Shown here: positions 6,894 through 12,145 of the stretch, piece by piece
How the letters are laid out: each line of letters begins with the position of its first letter
How positions within the stretch are numbered: the first letter of the stretch is position 1
The notes under the pieces: model-generated
Database searches by the model: none
Seen by the model: only the letters and a program-made list of their open reading frames with translations
What the model was told of the DNA's origin: nothing
Translations under genes and position numbers: made by a program
DNA from: Rhizobiaceae bacterium
Lineage (GTDB): Bacteria; Pseudomonadota; Alphaproteobacteria; Rhizobiales; Rhizobiaceae
DNA length: 12,145 bases
Reading direction: 5' to 3'
Assembly (NCBI GenBank): GCA_016793565.1
Contig: JAEUMA010000356.1
Location: forward strand, 1 to 12,145

Positions 6894-8003
6894 CTAGAGC
6901 TTGCCGCCGCGCTGCTGGATCATCATGAAGGTGTCGAAATTGTACTCGGCGATCTGCGCCCACAGGAAGTGCTCCTTGCGGAACGCCACGATCGAGTCCC
7001 AGATCGTCTTGAAGTCGGCATTGTTCGCCATCATCTCGGCATAGACCTCGTTCGACTTCTCGAAACAGGCCGCCAGGATCTCGGGGCTGAAAGGCCGCAA
7101 CTGTGCACCGTTGGCAACCAGACGCTTGATGGCGGCCGGGTTGAGGTAATCGTACTTCTGCAGCATGTTGGCGTCGGCCGCCTGCGCTGCCGTATGCACC
7201 AGCGACTTGTAGTTCGCCGGCAGCTCCTCGTACTTCGCCTTGTTGAACATGAGGTGCACGGTCGGGCCGCCTTCCCACCAGCCCGGATAGTAGTAGTACG
7301 GCGCGACTTTCTGAAAGCCGAGCTTTTCGTCGTCGTAGGGGCCGACCCATTCCGCGGCGTCGATGGTGCCTTTCTCCAATGCCGGATAGATGTCACCCCC
7401 CGCGATCTGCTGCGGGACCACGCCGAGCTTTTCCACGACCTTGCCGGCGAAGCCGCCGATCCGCATCTTCAGGCCCTGAAGGTCGGCGACGCTGTTGATT
7501 TCCTTCCGGAACCAGCCGCCCATCTGCACGCCGGTGTTGCCGCCGGGCAGGCCGTAGAGCCCCTGCTTGGCCAGGAAGGTGTTGAACAGGTCGATGCCGC
7601 CGCCGTGATAGTGCCAGGCATTCATGCCGCGCGCGTTGAGCGCGAAGGGAACGGCGGCGCCCAGCGCCCAGGTGGGATCCTTGCCCCAGTAATAATACGC
7701 CACCGTGTGGCACGCCTCGACCGTGCCCGCCGCCGCAGCGTCCGCCGCCTGCAGCCCGGGCACGATCTCGCCCGCCGCGAACACCTGGACGGTGAAATTG
7801 CCGTCGGTCGCTTCGGACAACATCTTGGAGAACACCTCGGCGCCGCCGTAGATGGTGTCCAGCGACTTCGGGAAAGAGGAGGTCAGCCTCCAGGTGACCT
7901 TGGGACTACTCTGGGCGATGGCGGGTGCCGCCAGCGCTGCGGTCGCAGCCGCGGCGCCGACGCCGGCCGCTCCCGTTTTGCGTATGAATGATCGGCGATC
8001 CAT
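6894..8003 (-). CDS. takP: TRAP solute-binding protein, TakP-like (alpha-keto acid receptor)
   Basis: A 369-residue periplasmic receptor of the DctP family. The N-terminus is a twin-arginine signal (RRSFIRK at 3-9) with a cleavage site at APAIA|Q near residue 30, so it is probably exported folded. The mature sequence closely resembles, from memory, TakP of Rhodobacter sphaeroides, which binds pyruvate and other 2-oxo acids with a sodium ion: KSLDTIYGGAEVFSKMLSEA (46-65), CHTVAYYYWGKDP (98-110), GGNTGVQMGGWFRKEIN (154-170), RIGGFAGKVVEKLGVVPQQI (181-200) and EWVGPYDDEKLGF (218-230). R181 is the usual carboxylate-binding arginine; Q160, E218 and W219 match the TakP ligand/cation site as I recall it. 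The ATG at 8003 is preceded by GGGAGGAA. It faces dctQM rather than preceding them, an uncommon order. The exact ligand is inferred from resemblance. Confidence 0.94.
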   Translation of the reverse strand: MDRRSFIRKTGAAGVGAAAATAALAAPAIAQSSPKVTWRLTSSFPKSLDTIYGGAEVFSKMLSEATDGNFTVQVFAAGEIVPGLQAADAAAAGTVEACHTVAYYYWGKDPTWALGAAVPFALNARGMNAWHYHGGGIDLFNTFLAKQGLYGLPGGNTGVQMGGWFRKEINSVADLQGLKMRIGGFAGKVVEKLGVVPQQIAGGDIYPALEKGTIDAAEWVGPYDDEKLGFQKVAPYYYYPGWWEGGPTVHLMFNKAKYEELPANYKSLVHTAAQAADANMLQKYDYLNPAAIKRLVANGAQLRPFSPEILAACFEKSNEVYAEMMANNADFKTIWDSIVAFRKEHFLWAQIAEYNFDTFMMIQQRGGKL

Positions 8004-8143
8004 GAGTTCCTCCCTAGCTGGACCGTGGCAACGGACTTCACGGAAGCCGTTGATTTCGCGATAAAAGCCGAGGCCTCAAGATACACGCGGAGCCTTTCAA
8101 GTCCAGCATCCGAGATGTTGCCGCAGCGAAAACCGCAGGTTAG

Positions 8144-8159
8144 TAAGACTATGGTCTCA
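8144..8159. promoter_or_regulatory. Imperfect inverted repeat in the takP-puuD divergent gap
   Basis: TAAGAC-TATG-GTCTCA (5 of 6 arm positions pair) lies about 140 bases upstream of takP and 95 upstream of the puuD-like start. It is a possible operator in the 251-base divergent region; it may be chance. I saw no convincing -35/-10 pair for takP in this gap. Confidence 0.2.
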
Positions 8160-8198
8160 TGTTTGCGTGACGCCACTGCGGCAGGCCCGGCACCGGCA

Positions 8199-8227
8199 TT
8201 GGAAAACGCGGCCGGATCGCCTATTTT
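8199..8227 (+). promoter_or_regulatory. Candidate promoter of the PuuD-like gene
   Basis: TTGGAA (8199-8204), a 17-base spacer and TATTTT (8222-8227). Each box matches consensus at four of six positions. A start about seven bases downstream, near 8234, would give a leader of about 20 bases to the ATG at 8255 but only about 6 to the ATG at 8240. Confidence 0.35.
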
Positions 8228-8254
8228 GCAGGCAGTTCTATGGGAAGCCATCAC

Positions 8255-9025
8255 ATGCAGCCGCTCGTCGCCGTCGCCACGGACACCCGCCAGTTCGACA
8301 ACTACACCTGGCACGCGACGCCGCAGCAATATCTCGAGGCGGCGGTCGCCGGTGCCGGCGTATTCCCGGTGCTGGTACCTTCCTTCGGCGACAGGCTCGA
8401 CCTAGACCTTCTGCTTTCCTCGGTCGACGGCGTGATGCTGACCGGCTCGAAATCGAACGTGCACCCCTCGCTCTACGGCAGCGAGGCCACCGAGGCGAAC
8501 GGTCCCTATGACCCCGCCCGTGACTCCACCACCCTGCCCCTGATCCGCCTCGCCATTGCCCGCGGCGTGCCTCTGCTCGCCATCTGCCGGGGGATCCAGG
8601 AGTTGAACGTCGCGCTCGGCGGCACGCTGGCCACGGAAATCCAGGAGCGGCCGGGCTCGCTCGACCACCGCGCCCCGGTCAGCGACGATCAGGACGAGCG
8701 TTTCGCCATCCGCCAGCCGGTCTCGATCAAGCCCGGCTCTTGCCTTGCGGGGGTTTTCGGTCCCGGCGAGATTCTGGTCAATTCGGTGCACCGCCAGGCC
8801 GTCGACCGGCTGGGCGAGCGGCTTCAGGTCGAGGCGGTAGCCCAGGACGGCACCGTCGAGGCGGTTTCAGTGAAGGACGCGCCGGCCTTCGCCGTCGGTG
8901 TGCAGTGGCATCCGGAGTATTGGGTCAAGTCCGATACGAACTCGGCCCGCATCTTCCGGGCCTTCGGCGAGGCGGCTCGCCAGCATGCCGCGGAACGGCT
9001 CGGCCTGCGCCCCGCCGCCGAGTGA
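8255..9025 (+). CDS. Gamma-glutamyl-gamma-aminobutyrate hydrolase family protein (PuuD-like class I glutamine amidotransferase, peptidase C26)
   Basis: A 256-residue cytoplasmic hydrolase. In Escherichia coli, PuuD releases GABA from gamma-glutamyl-GABA in putrescine breakdown; here the substrate is inferred. The nucleophile elbow LLAICRGIQELN places the catalytic cysteine at 111, and VQWHPEYW supplies the His (219) and Glu (221) of the triad. The N-terminal TDTRQFDNYTWHATPQQYLE and the oxyanion-region MLTGSKSNVHPSLYG are typical of the family. The frame also has an ATG at 8240 (MGSHH extension), but the later ATG fits the family N-terminus, has GGGAAG 7 bases upstream and suits the predicted promoter. 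No puuA, puuB or puuC neighbour is visible, so a role in detoxifying or recycling other gamma-glutamyl compounds is possible. It is divergent from takP and its stop is one base from the convergent Inh-like gene. Confidence 0.92.
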   Translation: MQPLVAVATDTRQFDNYTWHATPQQYLEAAVAGAGVFPVLVPSFGDRLDLDLLLSSVDGVMLTGSKSNVHPSLYGSEATEANGPYDPARDSTTLPLIRLAIARGVPLLAICRGIQELNVALGGTLATEIQERPGSLDHRAPVSDDQDERFAIRQPVSIKPGSCLAGVFGPGEILVNSVHRQAVDRLGERLQVEAVAQDGTVEAVSVKDAPAFAVGVQWHPEYWVKSDTNSARIFRAFGEAARQHAAERLGLRPAAE

Positions 9026-9026
9026 C

Positions 9027-9434
9027 TTACTGTACGGGCGTCAGCGACAGCAGCGGCAGTTTCGGAAAGTAGGATTCGTAGCCGGCGCCGTCCGCCTGCG
9101 CGAAACGGACGATCGCATGTCCGTCCGCGCCGGCGAGCGCCATCGAACCGTCGGCCTCATCGCGCCAGAACCGAACGTCGGCGAGTTCAGGAAAGAGCTT
9201 CGCGCAGCCGGGATCCAGCGAAATCTCGGCACGGTCACCCGCACCCGTCTGACGATCCCCTATCCGGCAACTCTCTCCGCCAGGCGCGTTGAGTTGAAAT
9301 CCATGCAGGTCGGGCGAGGCCGGCTCGACCGACCCCGTGGTCATGCGGTCGACTTCCGCCGGCTCGCGCGGCAGCAGTGCCGCGAACACGACCAGGCAAG
9401 CGACCGCCGCAGCGTTGATGAAGAGCCTCGCCAC
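9027..9434 (-). CDS. AprI/Inh-like protease inhibitor family protein, membrane-anchored or exported
   Basis: A 135-residue protein with an N-terminal hydrophobic segment (FINAAAVACLVVFAALLP, about 5-22) acting as a signal or anchor, then a low-complexity linker and a small beta-rich domain. The domain has the order seen in AprI/Inh metalloprotease inhibitors: two cysteines (C56 and C77, probable disulfide), DVRFWRDEADGSMALAGADG and an ending AIVRFAQADGAGYESYFP. Known members inhibit serralysin-type metalloproteases in the periplasm; no such protease is encoded here. The start is GTG at 9434; upstream the frame stays open to a TAA near the end of the dehydrogenase gene, with no better start, and no strong ribosome site is visible. 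The stop is one base from the stop of the convergent PuuD-like gene, with no terminator between them. Domain assignment is moderate; the protease-inhibiting role is inferred. Confidence 0.72.
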   Translation of the reverse strand: MARLFINAAAVACLVVFAALLPREPAEVDRMTTGSVEPASPDLHGFQLNAPGGESCRIGDRQTGAGDRAEISLDPGCAKLFPELADVRFWRDEADGSMALAGADGHAIVRFAQADGAGYESYFPKLPLLSLTPVQ

Positions 9435-9494
9435 GCAGAACCGTCCGTATCCCTCAAACGGGCGGAAGGATCCGGCAACGGCGTCAACGAACGG

Positions 9495-10484
9495 TTAACG
9501 GGGCTTGACGTGAGCGGTTTCTGCCACGGGAGTGAGCGCATGCCCATCGCGGAACCAGGAGATCAGATTGTCGACCACCAGGTCGGCCATCGCGTCGCGC
9601 GTAGCCATAGAGGCCGAGCCGACATGCGGCAACAGCGTGGCATTGGGCAGGTCGATCAGCGCCTGCGGAACGCGGGGCTCATCGACGAAGACGTCCAGTC
9701 CCGCCGCCAGGATCGTCTTGTTCGCGAGGGCCCCGATCACGGCCTGTTCGTCGACCGTGCTGCCACGTCCGATATTGACGAAGACACCGTTGGCGCCCAG
9801 CGCGGCCAGAATGCGCGCATCGACCGCCTTTTCCGTCGCAGCACCGCCCGGCGCCACCGAAATCAGCGTATCGACGGCCGTCGCGAGGCCTTCGAGCGTC
9901 GGGTAGTAGTCGTAGCCTAATCCCTCGACCGGCCGACGGTTGTGGTAGGCGATCGGCAGGCCGAAGGCGACCAGACGCCGCGCGATGGCTTGGCCGATGC
10001 GTCCCATGCCGAAGATGCCTACCTTGCGGCCCCTGAGCGACGCCGCCGTCAGCGGGTACGCGCCCTCGCTGGCCCAACGCCCGGCGCGCAGATATTGTTC
10101 GGCACGGGACAGTTCCCTGACCGTGTTCAGCAGCAGGCCGATCGTCGTATCGGCAACCTCCTCGGTCAGCACGTCGGGCGTGTTGGAAACCGCAATGCCG
10201 GACTTGCCGGCATGAACGGCGTCGACGCCGTCATAGCCCACCCCGAAATTGGCGACGATCTCCAGGTTCGGCAGCGCATCGAGAAAAGCCGGCCCGACGG
10301 CGCTGAAGCCGAGCGCCGGCGATACGGCGACGCCCCGCACCGATTCACGCAGAGCGGCGGTGACCTTGGCCGGATCGGTGGTTTCGAGCTGAACCATCCG
10401 GAACGTCTCGCCGATCCGTCGCACCGAGCGGGGATGCAGCTTGCCGGGAACGAGGACTGTGATCGAGGCGAGGTCTGCAGCCAT
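9495..10484 (-). CDS. D-isomer-specific 2-hydroxyacid dehydrogenase (glyoxylate/hydroxypyruvate reductase-like)
   Basis: A 329-residue cytoplasmic NAD(P)H-dependent enzyme that interconverts 2-oxo and D-2-hydroxy acids. The nucleotide-binding motif is GMGRIG (159-164), and the stretch AYHNRRP (about 179-185) after the second strand carries the arginines often linked to NADPH preference. The catalytic triad is visible: Arg in GRGSTVDE (240), Glu in DVFVDEPRVP (269) and His in LLPHVGSAS (287). The substrate-side loop NFGVGYDGVD and NTPDVLTEEVADTTIGLLL are also typical. Length is normal for the family. The ATG at 10484 is preferred; a TTG two codons earlier (10490) is the alternative. The LacI-type regulator gene lies 102 bases upstream on the same strand, so it probably controls this gene or shares its transcript. 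GhrB-like activity on glyoxylate or hydroxypyruvate is likely but not certain. Confidence 0.93.
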   Translation of the reverse strand: MAADLASITVLVPGKLHPRSVRRIGETFRMVQLETTDPAKVTAALRESVRGVAVSPALGFSAVGPAFLDALPNLEIVANFGVGYDGVDAVHAGKSGIAVSNTPDVLTEEVADTTIGLLLNTVRELSRAEQYLRAGRWASEGAYPLTAASLRGRKVGIFGMGRIGQAIARRLVAFGLPIAYHNRRPVEGLGYDYYPTLEGLATAVDTLISVAPGGAATEKAVDARILAALGANGVFVNIGRGSTVDEQAVIGALANKTILAAGLDVFVDEPRVPQALIDLPNATLLPHVGSASMATRDAMADLVVDNLISWFRDGHALTPVAETAHVKPR

Positions 10485-10586
10485 GGTCAACTTTCGATGG
10501 AGGATGGAGGGATCGGTTGATTACACTATGACGACCGGCCGGCGGATCGCTAGGGCCTTATGCTTCGGCCGGCTGCGCCACAGCGG

Positions 10587-11609
10587 CTACCGCCGCTCGA
10601 GCGGATTGCCGGTCGACTGCCTGACGTGCAGCTCCGGTTTGATGAGTTCCTGCGAGGGGCGAACGGGCTCTCCCACCAGCTTGTCGAGCAGTGCGCGAGC
10701 GGCGAGCCGCCCGACCTCGCGCTGGCCGTTCCAGACCGTGGTCAGCGCCGGCGTAGCAATCGAGGCTTCCTCGAGATCGTCGTAGCCCGTCACCGATATG
10801 TCGACGCCGGGCTGGAGGCCGGCCCGCAATATGCCGTTCATCAGGCCGATCGCCACCAGATCGTTCCAGCATACGGCCGCCGTCGGCTTGTCCTTCAGCG
10901 CCAGAAACTGCGCGGCGGCCTCGAAGCCGCCCTGCTTCGTGCGGGGGCCGGGTATGCGCCAATCCTGCCCGATCGGCAGGCCGGCGCGCTGCATCGCATT
11001 GACATAGCCCTGATAACGGTCCCGGCCGGTCGAGGTCTGGTCCGTCCCGCCGATCATGGCGATGCGCCAATGGCCGAGCGAGATCAGATGGTTGGTGGCC
11101 AGTGCCGTGCCATAGGCGTCGTCGCCGCGGAACACAGGCACGCCCGCGCCCTCGACATTGCGGGCGATCAGCACGGCGGGAAGCCCGTTCTCCTCGGCCA
11201 TGCGAATGTCCTCTGGCGGCGTTCCGATCGCCGGCGACATGATCACGCCGTCGGCGCCCAACTGCAGCAGCGTGTCGATGAACGTGCGCTGCTTGCCAAG
11301 CTGGTCATAGTGATTGGAGAGGATGAAGGTCTGGCGGCTGCGGTCGAGCTCGCTTTCGATCGAGCGGAGGATTTCCGCGTAGAACGGGTTCATGATGTCG
11401 TGCACCACGACGCCAACAATGCCGGAGCGGGAGGTGCGAAGGCTGGCCGCGCGCCGATTGTAGATATATCCGATCGCGCGGGCATGTTCCTTGATGCGTT
11501 CGCGCGTCTCATCGGCAACGAGAGGGCTGTCGCGCAAGGCCAGCGACACGGTCGCCGTCGACACGCCGAGAGCGTCAGCTATGGTCGAAAGCTTGATCTT
11601 CTGAGCCAG
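10587..11609 (-). CDS. LacI-family transcription regulator, apparent CTG start
   Basis: A 340-residue repressor-type regulator. The helix-turn-helix is KLSTIADALGVSTATVSLAL (residues 6-25), followed by the hinge region YNRRAASLRTSRSGIVGVVV (50-69) and a periplasmic-binding-protein-like sugar-type sensor domain (MNPFYAEILRSIESEL; C-terminal WNDLVAIGLMNGILRAGLQP and VTGYDDLEEASIATPALTTV). The only canonical start in this frame, GTG 11564, falls inside the helix-turn-helix and would destroy DNA binding. The frame closes at a TAA 9 codons before CTG 11609 with no ATG, GTG or TTG between. CTG 11609 begins L(M)AQKIKLSTIA and has GGAGGG (11619-11614) 4 bases upstream, so it is taken as the start. 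An indel in the sequence is the alternative. It precedes the hydroxyacid dehydrogenase gene on the same strand. The effector is unknown. Confidence 0.9.
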   Translation of the reverse strand: MAQKIKLSTIADALGVSTATVSLALRDSPLVADETRERIKEHARAIGYIYNRRAASLRTSRSGIVGVVVHDIMNPFYAEILRSIESELDRSRQTFILSNHYDQLGKQRTFIDTLLQLGADGVIMSPAIGTPPEDIRMAEENGLPAVLIARNVEGAGVPVFRGDDAYGTALATNHLISLGHWRIAMIGGTDQTSTGRDRYQGYVNAMQRAGLPIGQDWRIPGPRTKQGGFEAAAQFLALKDKPTAAVCWNDLVAIGLMNGILRAGLQPGVDISVTGYDDLEEASIATPALTTVWNGQREVGRLAARALLDKLVGEPVRPSQELIKPELHVRQSTGNPLERR

Positions 11610-11613
11610 GGCG

Positions 11614-11619
11614 CCCTCC
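11614..11619 (-). promoter_or_regulatory. Strong ribosome binding site deciding the CTG start of the LacI-type gene
   Basis: GGAGGG on the minus strand, four bases before CTG 11609. It is among the best ribosome sites in the window and has no ATG, GTG or TTG at a fitting distance downstream, which supports CTG initiation. Confidence 0.7.
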
Positions 11620-11631
11620 GAAGCGCATAAA

Positions 11632-11654
11632 CCGTTTTAAACTTTTTAAAACGG
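11632..11654. promoter_or_regulatory. Perfect 9+9 inverted repeat, probable LacI-type operator
   Basis: CCGTTTTAA (11632-11640) and TTAAAACGG (11646-11654) are exact reverse complements around the 5-base spacer ACTTT. It lies between the predicted -10 box and the CTG start of the LacI-type gene, over the expected transcription start, which fits autorepression. AT-rich against a GC-rich background. The binding protein is inferred from position. Confidence 0.6.
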
Positions 11655-11655
11655 C

Positions 11656-11683
11656 CTTATGCCATCGTTTTGTGCGCCGTCAA
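11656..11683 (-). promoter_or_regulatory. Candidate promoter of the LacI-type gene
   Basis: On the minus strand TTGACG (11683-11678), a 16-base spacer and CATAAG (11661-11656). The -35 box overlaps the stop codon of the upstream DMT transporter gene. The inverted repeat begins two bases after the -10 box. Confidence 0.4.
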
Positions 11684-12145
11684 AGCTTTTTTGCCAGGGT
11701 TTGGGCGTCCGCGCCGGGGGTCGTGCGCAGCGCGAGCCTCAGCCGGTGCTCGCGGTGAACGATATAGAGGCCGCTGGCGACGATGATCCCTGAGCCCAGA
11801 AGCGTCCAGCGATCAGGCAGCTGGTCGAAGATCAGCCAGCCGAACAGGATCGCCCACACCATCTGGACATAGGGATAGGGCGCCAGCGCTGTGGTGGTGG
11901 CCATCCTGTAGGCGCGGATGAGACACCAGTGCCCGAAAGCTCCGAACACGCCGAGACCGAGCAGGATGACGGCGACGAGCGGGCTCTGAGGCCAGCTCGC
12001 AGCCGCAGGCAGCACCGGCGCGGTCAGTATGACAGGCGCCAGCGCCGAATAGAGGATCAGGCTCTGCGGCGTCTCCGTGGCGCCCATCCGCCGCGTCATG
12101 ATGATGTAGAAACTGTAGCTGGCGGTGGATGCCAGCGCGAACAGG
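11680..12145 (-). CDS. EamA/DMT-superfamily transporter, C-terminal part (partial, runs off right edge)
   Basis: The last 154 residues of an inner-membrane drug/metabolite-type transporter. The frame is open to the window edge (LFALASTASYSFYIIMTRRM), so the ATG at 12099 is internal. Five hydrophobic segments are visible, such as LILYSALAPVILTAPVLPAA, LVAVILLGLGVFGAFGHWCL, the EamA-typical ALAPYPYVQMVWAILFGWLI and WTLLGSGIIVASGLYIVHRE, followed by a charged cytoplasmic tail. This corresponds to the second EamA domain of a usual 290-300 residue protein. Substrates of this family cannot be read from sequence. It lies 70 bases upstream of the LacI-type gene on the same strand, and that gene has its own predicted promoter, so joint transcription is uncertain. 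Confidence 0.9.
   Translation of the reverse strand, partial: LFALASTASYSFYIIMTRRMGATETPQSLILYSALAPVILTAPVLPAAASWPQSPLVAVILLGLGVFGAFGHWCLIRAYRMATTTALAPYPYVQMVWAILFGWLIFDQLPDRWTLLGSGIIVASGLYIVHREHRLRLALRTTPGADAQTLAKKL

Noticed and set aside
4957..7350. 797-codon minus-strand open frame
   Set aside because: It runs antisense to dctM, through the terminator and out of frame through takP. The product is a His/Glu/Asp/Arg-rich repeat-like string typical of antisense to membrane-protein codons.
9735..10490. Plus-strand frames across the hydroxyacid dehydrogenase and LacI-type genes (for example 10560-11630)
   Set aside because: They are antisense to genes with intact catalytic or DNA-binding motifs and show no family resemblance.
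10535..10572. CCGGCCG / CGGCCGG inverted repeat after the LacI-type gene, considered as a terminator
   Set aside because: The 24-base loop is long, the stem is only 7 bp and no T run follows on the minus strand.
1..12145. Search for mobile elements, CRISPR arrays, toxin-antitoxin pairs, tRNA or rRNA genes
   Set aside because: I saw no transposase or integrase, no spaced repeats, no short tandem gene pairs of that type and no tRNA-like 3' or anticodon-arm structure. The gaps are all under about 260 bases.

Overview
This is a GC-rich window with dense, mostly short-spaced genes. Family content (TRAP and ABC transporters, a LacI regulator, an AprI/Inh-type protein, a CGNR/ABATE regulator and a fused indolepyruvate ferredoxin oxidoreductase) suggests an alphaproteobacterium, probably of the Rhizobiales (Mesorhizobium or a relative). 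That placement is inferred from protein resemblance and base composition only. I see no tRNA, rRNA, insertion sequence, integrase or CRISPR array. It reads as chromosomal metabolic and transport DNA.

Layout. (1) Positions 1-3270, minus strand: a CGNR zinc-finger regulator, a small lipoprotein and the N-terminal 686 residues of an indolepyruvate ferredoxin oxidoreductase that runs off the left edge; the first two overlap by 8 bases. (2) 3318-4253, plus: a LivH-type branched-chain amino acid ABC permease with no partner subunits in view, diverging from the CGNR gene across a very short repeat-rich promoter region. (3) 4427-6792, plus: TRAP small and large permeases overlapping by ATGA, facing the TakP-like solute receptor (6894-8003, minus), with one strong bidirectional hairpin terminator between the two units. 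(4) 8255-9025, plus: a PuuD-like class I glutamine amidotransferase, convergent with an AprI/Inh-like protein (9027-9434, minus). (5) 9495-11609, minus: a D-2-hydroxyacid dehydrogenase preceded by a LacI-family regulator that seems to start at CTG and has its own operator-like palindrome. (6) 11680-12145, minus: the C-terminal part of an EamA/DMT transporter cut by the right edge.

Functional thread (inference). Several neighbours handle 2-oxo acids or their reduced forms: the receptor resembles the alpha-keto acid binding protein TakP, the ferredoxin oxidoreductase decarboxylates aryl-pyruvates, and the dehydrogenase interconverts 2-oxo and 2-hydroxy acids. The window may be a 2-oxo acid scavenging region, but the genes lie in separate transcription units and the link is unproven. 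The points most worth a second look are the CTG start of the LacI regulator with its 9+9 palindrome, the orphan LivH permease sharing a compact control region with a possibly leaderless CGNR regulator gene, and the TRAP transporter split into convergent units.
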